This document shows, piece after piece, positions 11,049 through 21,137 of a DNA stretch of 64,000 nucleotides (position 1 is its first letter; each line of letters begins with the position of its first letter). The notes beneath the pieces are model-generated. The model did no database searches. It saw only the letters and a list, made by a program, of their open reading frames with translations, and was not told where the DNA came from. Position numbers and translations under genes: made by a program. Source of the DNA: Brassica napus (lineage: Eukaryota > Streptophyta > Magnoliopsida > Brassicales > Brassicaceae); the NCBI RefSeq assembly GCF_020379485.1, contig NW_026014677.1, positions 1-64,000 of the forward strand, given 5' to 3'.

Positions 11049-11824
11049 CCGACCATCAGAAGGAGTAGTATGTGTTGTACTCTTTTTCCTTATCGAGGTT
11101 TTGTCCCACTGGGTTTTCCCGAAAGGTTTTAATGAGGCAACAAGCAAGCATACTATGAGTTCTGATCCGGACATCTCAAACCGCGACCGGTCTATTGTTT
11201 TCTTTATTTTTATTTCGGTTAAGACTTTGGCCATTTGTCTAGGCCTTTTTAATCTTTAAGTCCAGTAAGGAACATCTATTTAAACCCTTGTAGCTGCCAA
11301 CTTTTCGGCTAAGTCTTTTTATGAAAAATCGTTTTTGCTTTAGCAAGGAAACCCTAAGTCTTTCAGTTGTGTGAAACATTGAGAGCAGCCGTGTGACATA
11401 TCAAAGAGCCGATCCATTGTTCTTTGTGGCGTCCTTCGATCCATTCCATTCCTTGTCCGAATCTTGAGAGAGACATACGTCCAGCAAGAGCCGGATCCAT
11501 ACCTATCTTCCTGTCCGACCTAGGCATCTTGCTGAGAGAGACATACGTCCAGCAGCAGATCCCATCCGCCAATCTTCTCCTTTCTCTATCTTTTGTTTTT
11601 AGATTTCATTCAACCAATTCCATAAAAACCAAAAGAATCATATCTAGTTTCTGTTCTTGTTCCTGTTGAAAACTCACTAAAGGATTCCTATCTGTTTCAG
11701 GTTCGAACACAAGCAAGAGATAAGCCGGCCAGTACCATCCATCCGAGGCAAGACTGAACCGCGGAACGGCCATCAGTCAGTCCGTCCGTCCGTCCGTTCG
11801 ACCCTCCGACCCGTGCCTACAACC
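10736..11824 (+). mobile_element. 3' LTR of element B
   Basis: 1089 bp, matching 4850-5937 with three substitutions (near 11294, 11651 and the last base, A to C) and one extra A in an A-run near 11325. It contains the Pol stop codon TAG at 11046-11048 and a TATTTAA at 11277-11283. It is followed by the duplicated CCTGG. Confidence 0.93.
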
Positions 11825-13295
11825 CCTGGCCTCTCGACCTGATGGAGTCCGCAGGCTTACTTATTAATTTCTCTGCTTGTTTGATCCATTTTAAGTCTAT
11901 TAGTTACTAAGTCATATTCGAATATGAGGTTCATAAACAAAGGAACAGATTGCACAGCGGAATAACAATGTATAAACTTTGTATTACTTAGAAACATGAG
12001 ATTCAATACACAACTTCTTAACAGTCTCATAGACAATCACTAGTTCATCCCTAGCATCATCTAACCACACGTTACACAGCCTCTCACTGACCGAGCCTTC
12101 ACGGCTCCTTGGCTTGACCAGAACCATCCTTAGTTCCTGAAACCACAACCAGATAAGCATTAATCATAACCGAGAATAGAACGGATTGATTCTACAATGC
12201 TTGGCTTGGTTCCTAGAACTTAGATAAACCTCAGTCAACATAATCATAAAACGTATGAACCTACCTACCGTATCCTAAGTCATTCAACCAACCACCCCTT
12301 GACTTAGAATCAGATAGATAGTCCAGAATAGATAACAGAACACACGAACAGATCCGGATCGTCCCCAAAGACCAATCCGTCTATCCGGATAGAATCTAGG
12401 TGCGACCGGCCAATGGAGTCCGGCTCAATGGCCCAACGGACTCCCTTACCTGATCCGGCCTTAGGCCTGGATCCAATCGGCCTAGTAAGCCTCAAGCCTA
12501 ATCCGGAAGGCTTAGCAACCGGTCAGACCTTGCGACTCTACCTTGGCTTAGACAAACCGTGACCTTGTCTTAACTAGACAAGCCATAGGCTGATCCATAA
12601 GGATCGGTCCTAACCTGTCCCGAAAGACACCGTTTGGAACATGCACCCTTTGGCCAATCGTGCCTCCTGGTTCTCGTACCTTTTGATGTTCGCAACCTTT
12701 GGTAACTCGTACCTTTTGGTCCCTGACACCCTTTGGCAACTCACAACCTTTGAACACTCATGACTCTTGACAACTCGTGCCCTTTGGGTCATTCCCAACC
12801 GTTCGTCCTAACCGCCCAGTCTTGGTGCGATCGGATCATCCGTCTAACCGACCCGTGTCAAGGCTAGCGGTCTGGTTATGTTCGGCCAAAGCCTAGGGAC
12901 GTGTCCCTTGGACTCAACCAACACAACCTTTCGTGTTTAACCAGAGAGAAGAGAAGAGAAACGAATTGAAATAGATAAGGAGAGCCGGATGGGACTTAGG
13001 AACCGACCAGAGCCGCGGTGCGGTCGCATGGACCGTCCGTTCGGTCTGATGGAGCCACGGCCCATCACATACCTTGTGAACCACGTCTGGGTTCTCCATG
13101 CTCTTCTCCTTGTCTTGATCTCCCATTCTTGACCGGAGTTAGTTCTCAAACGATCAGAGTCGCCGGAACACAACACCACCACAATCGGCCTTTCTCTTGG
13201 CCGGAACTCTCTCTTTCTCTCTTTCTTTCTCTCTACGTTTTTCTCTGAGTATTTTACTCTGGAATTGGATAATGAAATCGACCAGAGAGCCCCCA

Positions 13296-13303
13296 TATTT
13301 ATA
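13296..13303 (-). promoter_or_regulatory. TATA box in middle Tekay LTR
   Basis: Minus-strand TATAAATA in a GC-richer context, about 600 bp into the LTR in transcription order. The same box occurs at 20530-20537. Confidence 0.65.
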
Positions 13304-13576
13304 GAAAACGAGGGGGTAAGTCTTGCCCCACGAACAGGCACGACTTGCTAGCGAATGGGCACCATCGGCCAAGAGTTGCCCCCTTTCGGCCACTTGCATC
13401 CCTTCGCCCTTTCTGATTGGGTTTGGGGTCGGCCACAAGCCCAACCCACGCCCCAGGCCTCCTGGACACAGCCCACAGCCTTGCCCAAGGACCCAACAGC
13501 CCATGGCCTCATGGCCGGACCTCCCAGCCCGCCACTGACCCAGACCCGGACCATCGGCCTAAAGCCCGGACAGTCC

Positions 13577-13760
13577 GTCTAGCTGAGATGAGCTGACACT
13601 CAGCTGCCTCAGCTGAGTGAGCTAGTAGTCCAGCTAGTGGAGCTGACTTAGTAGGGACTGAGCTGGAGTGAACTGAACCTAGCTTCCTTGAGCTGGCCGA
13701 GCTACTCGTCCACTTCGTCCTAGCTACCGTCTTACTCGTCCTAGCTGACACTTAGCTCGT
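13577..13760 (-). repeat. AGCTGA/CAGCTG motif cluster in Tekay U3
   Basis: AGCT occurs more than a dozen times, often as GAGCTGA, CAGCTGA or TAGCTGA, in roughly 180 bp upstream of the TATA box. The copy in the right LTR is at about 20811-20994. A related but different cluster sits at the same relative place in the LTRs of element E (55615-55755, 57975-58112, 60308-60437). Confidence 0.75.
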
Positions 13761-13879
13761 ATAAGGTTAAGTCTAAGTTTCCTTATATCCTTAACCTTCT
13801 TTCTCGACCATGGAACGCTTGCCTTGATGTCTCAAGACTGGCTTGTACGTTTCCTCGAACCATGGCCGTCCCAACAATC

Positions 13880-16800
13880 CTATTCAGGATTGGGGGCGTG
13901 ACAAGTCTCCCCCCCTTGGGATGGATTCGTCCTCGAATCCGAATCGAATGCTTCCTCGGAAACAAACTGGTCCAACCACTCTGGGTACTCTGCTTTCATT
14001 CTAGCTTCGGTCTCCCAAGTGATTATATCCTGACCATTACAGTCCCAGACGACCTTGACCATCTGGACCGTCTTCTTCCTTGTTGCTTTTTCCATCCTAT
14101 CTATGATTCGAACTGGCCTCGTTTCCAAGGTTAGGTTCTTACCAAGATCGTCTGGAATGGCAGGAAGAGCGATGTCTTGGTCCGTCAAACATTTCCGAAG
14201 TTGGGAGACGTGGAACACATTATGAAATGCGTCCATCTTGGCCGGCAAGTCCAACTTGTAGGCCACCATCCCAACTCTTTCAATGACCTTGAACGGCCCC
14301 AAGTATCTCGGGTCTAACTTCCGTCTCCCGGAAATTCGGACTCGTCCTTTGAAGGTAATCATTTTGAGATACACCAAGTCACCTACTTGAAACTCGAGAT
14401 CTTTCCTTCTTCGATCTGCATAGTTCTTTTGGCGATCTTGTGCCTGTCTCATCTTGTCCCTCAAGAACTTGATCTTTTCGGTTGTCTCTTCGACAATCTC
14501 CGGACCAATCATGCTGCGTTCCCCAACTTGGGTCCAGCATAAGGGTGTCCTGCATGGACGCCCATACAGAGCTTCGTATGGCGACATGCCAATACTACTA
14601 TGGAAACTATTGTTGTAAGCAAATTCTACCAGAGGTAGATGTTTCTCCCAGGAATCACCCCAGTCTAGAACACATGCTCGCAACATATCTTCCAATGTCT
14701 GGATCGTACGTTCAGACTGTCCATCCGTCTGTGGGTGATAGGCTGTACTCATGTTCACCCTTGTTCCTAAGGCCTTTTGGAAAGCCTTCCAGAAGTAAGA
14801 TGTGAACCTTGAATCCCTATCCGAGACTATGCTTGCCGGCACACCATGTAGTCGGACGATCTCATCAATGTACTTACGTACAATCTGATCTACCCCATCC
14901 GACTTCTTGATAGCCAGGAAGTGTGCTGATTTGGTTAGTCGATCAACCACAACCCAAACCGCATCCTTCTTATTCCTCGTGGTAGGGAACCCGGTCACAA
15001 AGTCCATTGTGATGTGATCCCATTTCCATTCCGGAATAGGCAAGCTTTGTAATAACCCACTAGGCACCTGATGTTCTGCTTTGATGAGTTGGCAAGTGGA
15101 ACACTTGGCCACCCATTCCGCTACATCTGCCTTCATACGGATCCAATGATAGAATTTCTTAAGGTTCTGGTACATCTTGGTCGCACCAGGATGAACCGAG
15201 AATCTGGACTTATGAGCCTCCCTCATAATCTCTTCCTTTAGACTCCTATCATTAGGAACACTGATCCGACCGTTTACTAGGATGGTACCATCCCTTGCGA
15301 TCTGGTACTCCGTCCTATCATTCTGAGCAACCTTATTCAGGTTCTCGTCCTGACCTTGAGCCAACCGGATTCGAGTAAGCAGGTCGGCTTGGTTAACCGC
15401 CTCCAACCCCAAAGCTTCGGTTGTCGTAGTCAGCACATTCAGCCGCAGAGCACGGACCATACCGTCCAGGTCGTCCGCCTCCCGTTCGGCCGATACATCA
15501 GCCCTCTTCCGGCTCAAAGCGTCTGCTACCAGATTAGCCTTTCCCGGATAGTAGGTGATGTCCAAATCGTAGTCAGCTACGAATTCCATCCACCTCCTCT
15601 GCCTTAAGTTTAACTCAGGCTGGGTGAATATATACTTAAGACTCTTATGGTCCGTAAGTATCTGAACTTTGGCGCCATACAAGTATGATCGCCAAATCTT
15701 TAAGGCGAATACTACCGCAGCCATTTCGAGATCATGGGTGGGGTAGTTTCCCTCATGTTTCCTCAACTGCCTGGACGCATAGGCAATGACTTTCCCATGC
15801 TGGGTCAATACGCAACCTAGTCCAGTGATGGACGCGTCCGTATAGACCACATATGGTTGATCGGCCTCCGGAAGCACTAGGACGGGTGCGCTAGTCAGCA
15901 TGTTCTTAAGTGCGGAGAAACATTCCTCACACTCTTCAGCCCATGTGAACTTAACGTCCTTCCCAGTCAACCGCGTCATAGGCTGAGCCAAGCTTGCGAA
16001 TCCTTTCACAAACTTTCTATAGTAACCTGCCAGCCCTAAGAAGCTTCTGACTTCCGTAGCACTGCGTGGTCGGGGCCAATCCTTGATTGCCCTGATCTTC
16101 TCTGGATCCACCGAGATGCCCTGATCGGAAACAATATGGCCGAGGAACCCAATACTCTTCTGCCAAAAGCTACATTTACTGAGTTTAGCATAGAGTTTGT
16201 GTTCTCGTAATCGTTCCAGCACGGCTCTCAAGTGTTTCCTATGAGATTCCTCATCCTTGGAATAAATTAGGATATCATCAATGAAGATGATCACGAATTC
16301 ATCCAAGAAATCTCGGAACACGCTGTTCATCATTTTCATGAAAGCGGCAGGTGCATTGGTCAGACCGAACGGCATCACTACGAACTCGTAATGACCGTAC
16401 CTGGTCCTAAATGCCGTCTTCCTAATATCATTTGGCTCTATAGGGATCTGATGATACCCTGAAGCCAAATCAATCTTGGAAAACCACTTGGCTCCTTTGA
16501 GTTGATCCAACAGTTCGTCTATCCTGGGCAACGGGTACTTGTTCTTCACAGTGACCCTGTTCAACCCTCGATAGTCGATGCACAGACGCATGCTACCATC
16601 CTTCTTTCTCACGAAGAGGACTGGTGCACCCCAAGGGGAGCTACTTGGCCGTATGAACCCCTTGTCAAGCAATTCTTCCAATTGCTTCTTTAGCTCGGCC
16701 ATCTCGGCCGGAGCCATCCGGTACGGACTCTTGGACAGCGGAGCTGTCCCTGGCTCTAGTTCAATCGTAAATGGATCCGACCTATCAGGGGGGACACCCT

Positions 16801-17334
16801 GAGGTACCTGGAACACATCTGGGAACTTCGACACCAACGAATCCTCTGAAAGGTCTTTCAGACAGACAGAACTGCCCGGCTCTGTAGTTGTAATTGTAGC
16901 CAAAAAGGACTGACAACCCTGTTCCAACATCCGAATCGCTCGAACTGCTGAAACCACTACTTTCTCTTGAGCCGGACACAGACATTGGTACTGGATCGGT
17001 CGAAGCCCAGTCTCCAATTGCACACGACCTCTATGGCAATCGAGAGTGGCCCGATACTTTCCCAACCAGTCCATACCTAGGATCACTTCGTGATTCTTTA
17101 GGTGGACACAGACCAAATCCACAGGGAATACCTTTCCCTGTATTGACACTGGGATATTTGACATGAGACCTAGTGAGTTCATGGCTTGCCCTCCGGCCGC
17201 CCTCACTATCCCAAAATTATCTCCAGCGTCCAGACAGAACAGACCCTTTCCGACCAGTCCCGGACTCACAAAACTATGTGTAGCCCCTGTGTCGAAAAGT
17301 ACGTGGGTTTCCACACCACCAATCATGAGGGTTC
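13880..17334 (-). CDS. pol: Pol of Tekay C2: protease, RT, RNase H, integrase, chromodomain
   Basis: Open frame of 1148 residues from the ATG at 17326; with the predicted splice, coding begins at 17334. Protease has the intact motif [10 protein letters not shown] near residue 10. RT has FIDD near 347, RNase H begins [10 protein letters not shown] near 494, and integrase has the HHCC finger near 700-750 (KCSTCQ). Integrase D, D, E are in [16 protein letters not shown] and [13 protein letters not shown] chromodomain lies near 1065-1115 ([10 protein letters not shown] to [16 protein letters not shown]) and would tether integration to modified chromatin. The last seven codons and the stop lie inside the LTR. 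No stop, frame break or lost catalytic residue was seen. Gag and Pol are in the same phase but separated by four in-frame stops, which a 93-nt intron would remove. Confidence 0.93.
13904..13919 (-). other. polypurine tract of Tekay C2
   Basis: On the minus strand, CCAAGGGGGGGAGACT abuts the LTR terminus TGTCACGCC. It is the expected plus-strand primer site and is translated as part of the Pol C-terminus. Confidence 0.85.
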
Positions 17335-17427
17335 CTAACAGAGACCCTCATCAGAATCCCCTAGACATTCTAGGTTCCATACCAAGCATTTTCTACTTGA
17401 ATGTAAAAAGAAAAATTTAGGAATTAC
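17335..17427 (-). other. predicted intron between gag and pol of Tekay C2
   Basis: On the minus strand, CTG|GTAATT is a donor and CTCTGTTAG|G an acceptor, with a CTGAT branch motif about 22 nt upstream. The 93-nt interval contains TAA (the gag stop), TAG, TGA and TGA in frame. Removing it keeps Gag and Pol in phase. The same signals are preserved in copy C3 at 62674-62766. Predicted from consensus only. Confidence 0.7.
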
Positions 17428-18805
17428 CAGAGATCGAATCAAACGATCCAGAAGCGCCGTCGTCCCGGGACAGCTCATACACCCTTGGTGTTGTGGTCGG
17501 CCTACTCTGGGTCGACTTGCCTGTGTCTCCACGGCCCTTCCCTTGTCCTCCTTGTAGCTTAGGACAATCCGACTTGTAGTGTCCAGTCTTGCCACATAGG
17601 AAGCAAGTCACGGAGCCGCTGCCACTGGACTGGTCTGAGAATCGGTTTGGTCGAGTGCAGTTTTGGATCGTGTGATCCATGCTGCCACATCGCACACAAG
17701 CCCCCATGGCCTTCCAGCACTCACCGGGATGATTCTTTCCACACTTGGGACATGTAGGTCGGCCACCAGAGGTCTTACCTCCGTCCACCTGGTCCCACTT
17801 CCTCTTTTTATCATTTGTTTTGCCCGACGGGCCAGACTGTGACTTAGCCTTAAGCTTAGCTTCTTCAGCCAAGTTAGACTCTAGCAAAGCCACCCGTTCC
17901 ACCAGTTCTCCGACGGTGTTGAAAGTGCGGATCGAGCAATGGGTCTTCAGTTCGGGCCTTAGGCCTCGGATGAACCTACGGACCTGGACTGCCTCGTCCT
18001 CCAGCTCTCTTCCAACAAACCGTCTGAGCCGGTTGAACTCTTCTTCGTACTCTCGTACGGTCCTGCGGCCTTGGGCCAAATCTAGAAACTGAGCTTCCAG
18101 ACGATCCCAAGCCTCAGCAGGGAAGTATTTGCGGTTGAATTCAACTTCAAAGTCCGCAAAACTTTCCAGACTCCCATTGGTGCGCTTGTCCACTGCAAGC
18201 CACCAGTTATGCGCGTCCCCTTCCAGGAAGTGAACCGCAATGTCGCGTCTGTAATCCACTGGACAGCGAGTTGATTGAAAGTTTCGGACCAACCTACTCC
18301 TCCACTCGTCTGCCACAATAGGGTCGGTGCTACCGGAGAAATGCTTCGTACCCAACCTGGATAAATGTTGAAGCAGACTCAGATAGTCCACCTTCTTTCC
18401 AGACTTTTCCGGTGGATCGATCTCGATCACCTCAACCGTTTCCACAACTGGACCATTGGTGTTGGGGGTGGTCGTAGCCACAGGCGTAGCCTGGCCAACC
18501 GAGGAGTTCACTAGTGGCGTGAACAGTTGCGCCATAGCCGCAACCTGAGTCCCCATTACCTTCATGGCCTCTAACAAGTCCTCTTTGGACAGTGTTGCGG
18601 GCACATTAGCCGTTCCATCGGCCACTCTCTCATGCTGGTCACCATCACGGTTAGCGTTCGAGGATTCCACTTCCTCATCACTCTCCCGATGTTCCTGACC
18701 ATCCTGTTGCGTCCCCGTAAGATTAGCCTGATCAGTTGGCAACACGTCTCTAGTGTCAGCTGCGGCCGGATCGGTTTGCAATCCGGATAGATTGGTCCCG
18801 TCCAT
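17417..18805 (-). CDS. gag: Gag of Tekay C2
   Basis: About 463 residues from the ATG at 18805 (MDGTNLSGLQ); a GTG two codons upstream is less likely as start. The N-terminal ~130 residues are acidic and low in complexity. The capsid-like Gag domain follows at about residues 140-300, with VADEWRSRLV, NWWLAVDKRT and RTVREYEEEFNRL. Three zinc-knuckle-like motifs are present: a shortened one near 348 (CPKCGKNHPGEC), then CVRCGSMDHTIQNC near 367 and CFLCGKTGHYKSDC near 400. Unspliced RNA would give Gag alone, ending at TAA 17417-17419. Spliced RNA would lose that stop and extend into Pol. A truncated copy is at 4283-4602 and a copy with one nonsense mutation at 62756-64000. Confidence 0.93.
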   Translation of the reverse strand: MDGTNLSGLQTDPAAADTRDVLPTDQANLTGTQQDGQEHRESDEEVESSNANRDGDQHERVADGTANVPATLSKEDLLEAMKVMGTQVAAMAQLFTPLVNSSVGQATPVATTTPNTNGPVVETVEVIEIDPPEKSGKKVDYLSLLQHLSRLGTKHFSGSTDPIVADEWRSRLVRNFQSTRCPVDYRRDIAVHFLEGDAHNWWLAVDKRTNGSLESFADFEVEFNRKYFPAEAWDRLEAQFLDLAQGRRTVREYEEEFNRLRRFVGRELEDEAVQVRRFIRGLRPELKTHCSIRTFNTVGELVERVALLESNLAEEAKLKAKSQSGPSGKTNDKKRKWDQVDGGKTSGGRPTCPKCGKNHPGECWKAMGACVRCGSMDHTIQNCTRPNRFSDQSSGSGSVTCFLCGKTGHYKSDCPKLQGGQGKGRGDTGKSTQSRPTTTPRVYELSRDDGASGSFDSISGNS

Positions 18806-19043
18806 GGCCACTTGACTAGACTGACCGGCTGTTTTCTTACTCTTTCGGGACTTTCCCGATTTGCTTTTTCCAGCCTAAGGATTCAGACAATGTTAGTACG
18901 AAACACACTAACATAAACAAAACAAAACAATCCCTAGACTAAGCAATCAAACCTCACCGTGAGACCTAATCAGCTGGCTGCGTGTGTGTGTGTGGACTGC
19001 CTAACCCAACTATCCTAGAATCAAGCATGCTCTGATACCAACT
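18806..19043 (-). other. 5' leader of Tekay C2 with PBS (19029-19040) and predicted intron (18875-18957)
   Basis: The PBS TGGTATCAGAGC (minus strand) lies three bases from the right LTR. A (CA)n tract follows. Candidate intron: donor ACG|GTGAGG at 18957, branch TACTAAC at about 18898-18892, acceptor CCTTAG|G at 18875, 83 nt in all. It lies wholly upstream of the gag ATG, so it would be a leader intron. The same signals are in C1. Confidence 0.75.
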
Positions 19044-21137
19044 TGTAAGACCCGAACCCTGGCCTCTCGACCTGATGGAGTCCGCAGGCTTACTTATTAA
19101 TTTCTCTGCTTGTTTGATCCATTTTTAAGTCTATTAGTTACTAAGTCATATTCGAATATGAGGTTCATAAACAAAGGAACAGATTGCACAGCGGAATAAC
19201 AATGTATAAACTTTGTATTACTTAGAAACATGAGATTCAATACACAACTTCTTAACAGTCTCATAGACAATCACTAGTTCATCCCTAGCATCATCTAACC
19301 ACACGTTACACAGCCTCTCACTGACCGAGCCTTCACGGCTCCTTGGCTTGACCAGAACCATCCTTAGTTCCTGAAACCACAACCAGATAAGCATTAATCA
19401 TAACCGAGAATAGAACGGATTGATTCTACAATGCTTGGCTTGGTTCCTAGAACTTAGATAAACCTCAGTCAACATAATCATAAAACGTATGAACCTACCT
19501 ACCGTATCCTAAGTCATTCAACCAACCACCCCTTGACTTAGAATCAGATAGATAGTCCAGAATAGATAACAGAACACACGAACAGATCCGGATCGTCCCC
19601 AAAGACCAATCCGTCTATCCGGATAGAATCTAGGTGCGACCGGCCAATGGAGTCCGGCTCAATGGCCCAACGGACTCCCTTACCTGATCCGGCCTTAGGC
19701 CTGGATCCAATCGGCCTAGTAAGCCTCAAGCCTAATCCGGAAGGCTTAGCAACCGGTCAGACCTTGCGACTCTACCTTGGCTTAGACAAACCGTGACCTT
19801 GTCTTAACTAGACAAGCCATAGGCTGATCCATAAGGATCGGTCCTAACCTGTCCCGAAAGACACCGTTTGGAACATGCACCCTTTGGCCAATCGTGCCTC
19901 TTGGTTCTCGTACCTTTTGATGTTCGCAACCTTTGGTAACTCGTACCTTTTGGTCCCTGACACCCTTTGGCAACTCACAACCTTTGAACACTCATGACTC
20001 TTGACAACTCGTGCCCTTTGGGTCATTCCCAACCGTTCGTCCTAACCGCCCAGTCTTGGTGCGATCGGATCATCCGTCTAACCGACCCGTGTCAAGGCTA
20101 GCGGTCTGGTTATGTTCGGCCAAAGCCTAGGGACGTGTCCCTTGGACTCAACCAACACAACCTTTCGTGTTTAACCAGAGAGAAGAGAAGAGAAACGAAT
20201 TGAAATAGATAAGGAGAGCCGGATGGGACTTAGGAACCGACCAGAGCCGCGGTGCGGTCGCATGGACCGTCCGTTCGGTCTGATGGAGCCACGGCCCATC
20301 ACATACCTTGTGAACCACGTCTGGGTTCTCCATGCTCTTCTCCTTGTCTTGATCTCCCATTCTTGACCGGAGTTAGTTCTCAAACGATCAGAGTCGCCGG
20401 AACACAACACCACCACAATCGGCCTTTCTCTTGGCCGGAACTCTCTCTTTCTCTCTTTCTTTCTCTCTACGTTTTTCTCTGAGTATTTTACTCTGGAATT
20501 GGATAATGAAATCGACCAGAGAGCCCCCATATTTATAGAAAACGAGGGGGTAAGTCTTGCCCCACGAACAGGCACGACTTGCTAGCGAATGGGCACCATC
20601 GGCCAAGAGTTGCCCCCTTTCGGCCACTTGCATCCCTTCGCCCTTTCTGATTGGGTTTGGGGTCGGCCACAAGCCCAACCCACGCCCCAGGCCTCCTGGA
20701 CACAGCCCACAGCCTTGCCCAAGGACCCAACAGCCCATGGCCTCATGGCCGGACCTCCCAGCCCGCCACTGACCCAGACCCGGACCATCGGCCTAAAGCC
20801 CGGACAGTCCGTCTAGCTGAGATGAGCTGACACTCAGCTGCCTCAGCTGAGTGAGCTAGTAGTCCAGCTAGTGGAGCTGACTTAGTAGGGACTGAGCTGG
20901 AGTGAACTGAACCTAGCTTCCTTGAGCTGGCCGAGCTACTCGTCCACTTCGTCCTAGCTACCGTCTTACTCGTCCTAGCTGACACTTAGCTCGTATAAGG
21001 TTAAGTCTAAGTTTCCTTATATCCTTAACCTTCTTTCTCGACCATGGAACGCTTGCCTTGATGTCTCAAGACTGGCTTGTACGTTTCCTCGAACCATGGC
21101 CGTCCCAACAATCCTATTCAGGATTGGGGGCGTGACA
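19044..21137 (-). mobile_element. right Tekay LTR (5' LTR of C2)
   Basis: 2094 bp, with plus-strand ends TGTAAGACCC and GGGCGTGACA. It drives C2 on the minus strand from the TATA box at 20530-20537. It is near-identical to the middle LTR (one substitution and one indel seen). It is followed by CACAC and by satellite sequence that continues the unit interrupted at 4096. Confidence 0.94.
20530..20537 (-). promoter_or_regulatory. TATA box of C2 5' LTR
   Basis: Minus-strand TATAAATA. This is the copy positioned to start the genomic RNA of C2. It is followed in transcription order by a CT/GA-rich tract at about 20440-20470. Confidence 0.65.

Larger units (their letters stand above)
4850..11824 (+). 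mobile_element. CRM-clade chromovirus (element B), nested in the middle Tekay LTR
   Basis: Full-length LTR retrotransposon of 6975 bp with terminal TGTTGTAG...CTACAAC(A/C), PBS, gag, pol and PPT. Target-site duplications are CCTGG at 4845-4849 and 11825-11829. I assign it to CRM (centromeric chromovirus) for four reasons: a protease motif with DGG in place of D(S/T)G, a single gag-pol arrangement in the relative D, no canonical chromodomain, and a Pol C-terminus encoded inside the LTR, which as far as I recall is typical of CRM. The two LTRs differ by three substitutions and one single-base indel by eye, so the insertion is young. Confidence 0.9.
11830..13903 (-). mobile_element. middle Tekay LTR (3' LTR of C2), main part
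   Basis: Continuation of 4831-4849; together 2093 bp. On the minus strand it begins TGTCACGCCCCC and ends GGGTCTTACA. Against the right LTR (19044-21137) I see one substitution (near 12667) and one T-run indel (near 11889). A TATA box (TATAAATA, minus strand) is at 13296-13303. Upstream of it in transcription order, 13577-13760 is crowded with AGCTGA/CAGCTG motifs. Downstream, 12630-12790 has a degenerate tandem repeat of roughly 17-25 bp (ACCTTTGG / AACTCGTACC). The pol stop codon lies inside this LTR. Confidence 0.93.
4097..21137 (-). mobile_element. Tekay/Del-type chromovirus composite, LTR-internal-LTR-internal-LTR
   Basis: Reading on the minus strand, the order is right LTR (19044-21137), PBS, gag, pol, PPT, middle LTR (11830-13903 plus 4831-4849), a second PBS, a gag fragment, and an LTR fragment (4097-4257). 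The outer ends are flanked by CACAC at 4092-4096 and 21138-21142. Removing the whole block restores a continuous satellite unit, so the composite behaves as one clean insertion. The CACAC duplication alone is weak evidence in a CA-rich repeat; the restored unit is the stronger argument. A CRM element (4850-11824) sits inside the middle LTR. The shared middle LTR is the structure expected from unequal recombination between two copies, or from a tandem insertion product. Confidence 0.88.

Noticed and set aside
13154..13582. Several overlapping open frames in the Tekay LTRs (also at 20388-20816)
   Set aside because: They lie in the LTR promoter and leader region, overlap on both strands, and are identical in both LTRs only because the LTRs are identical. 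No domain was recognised.
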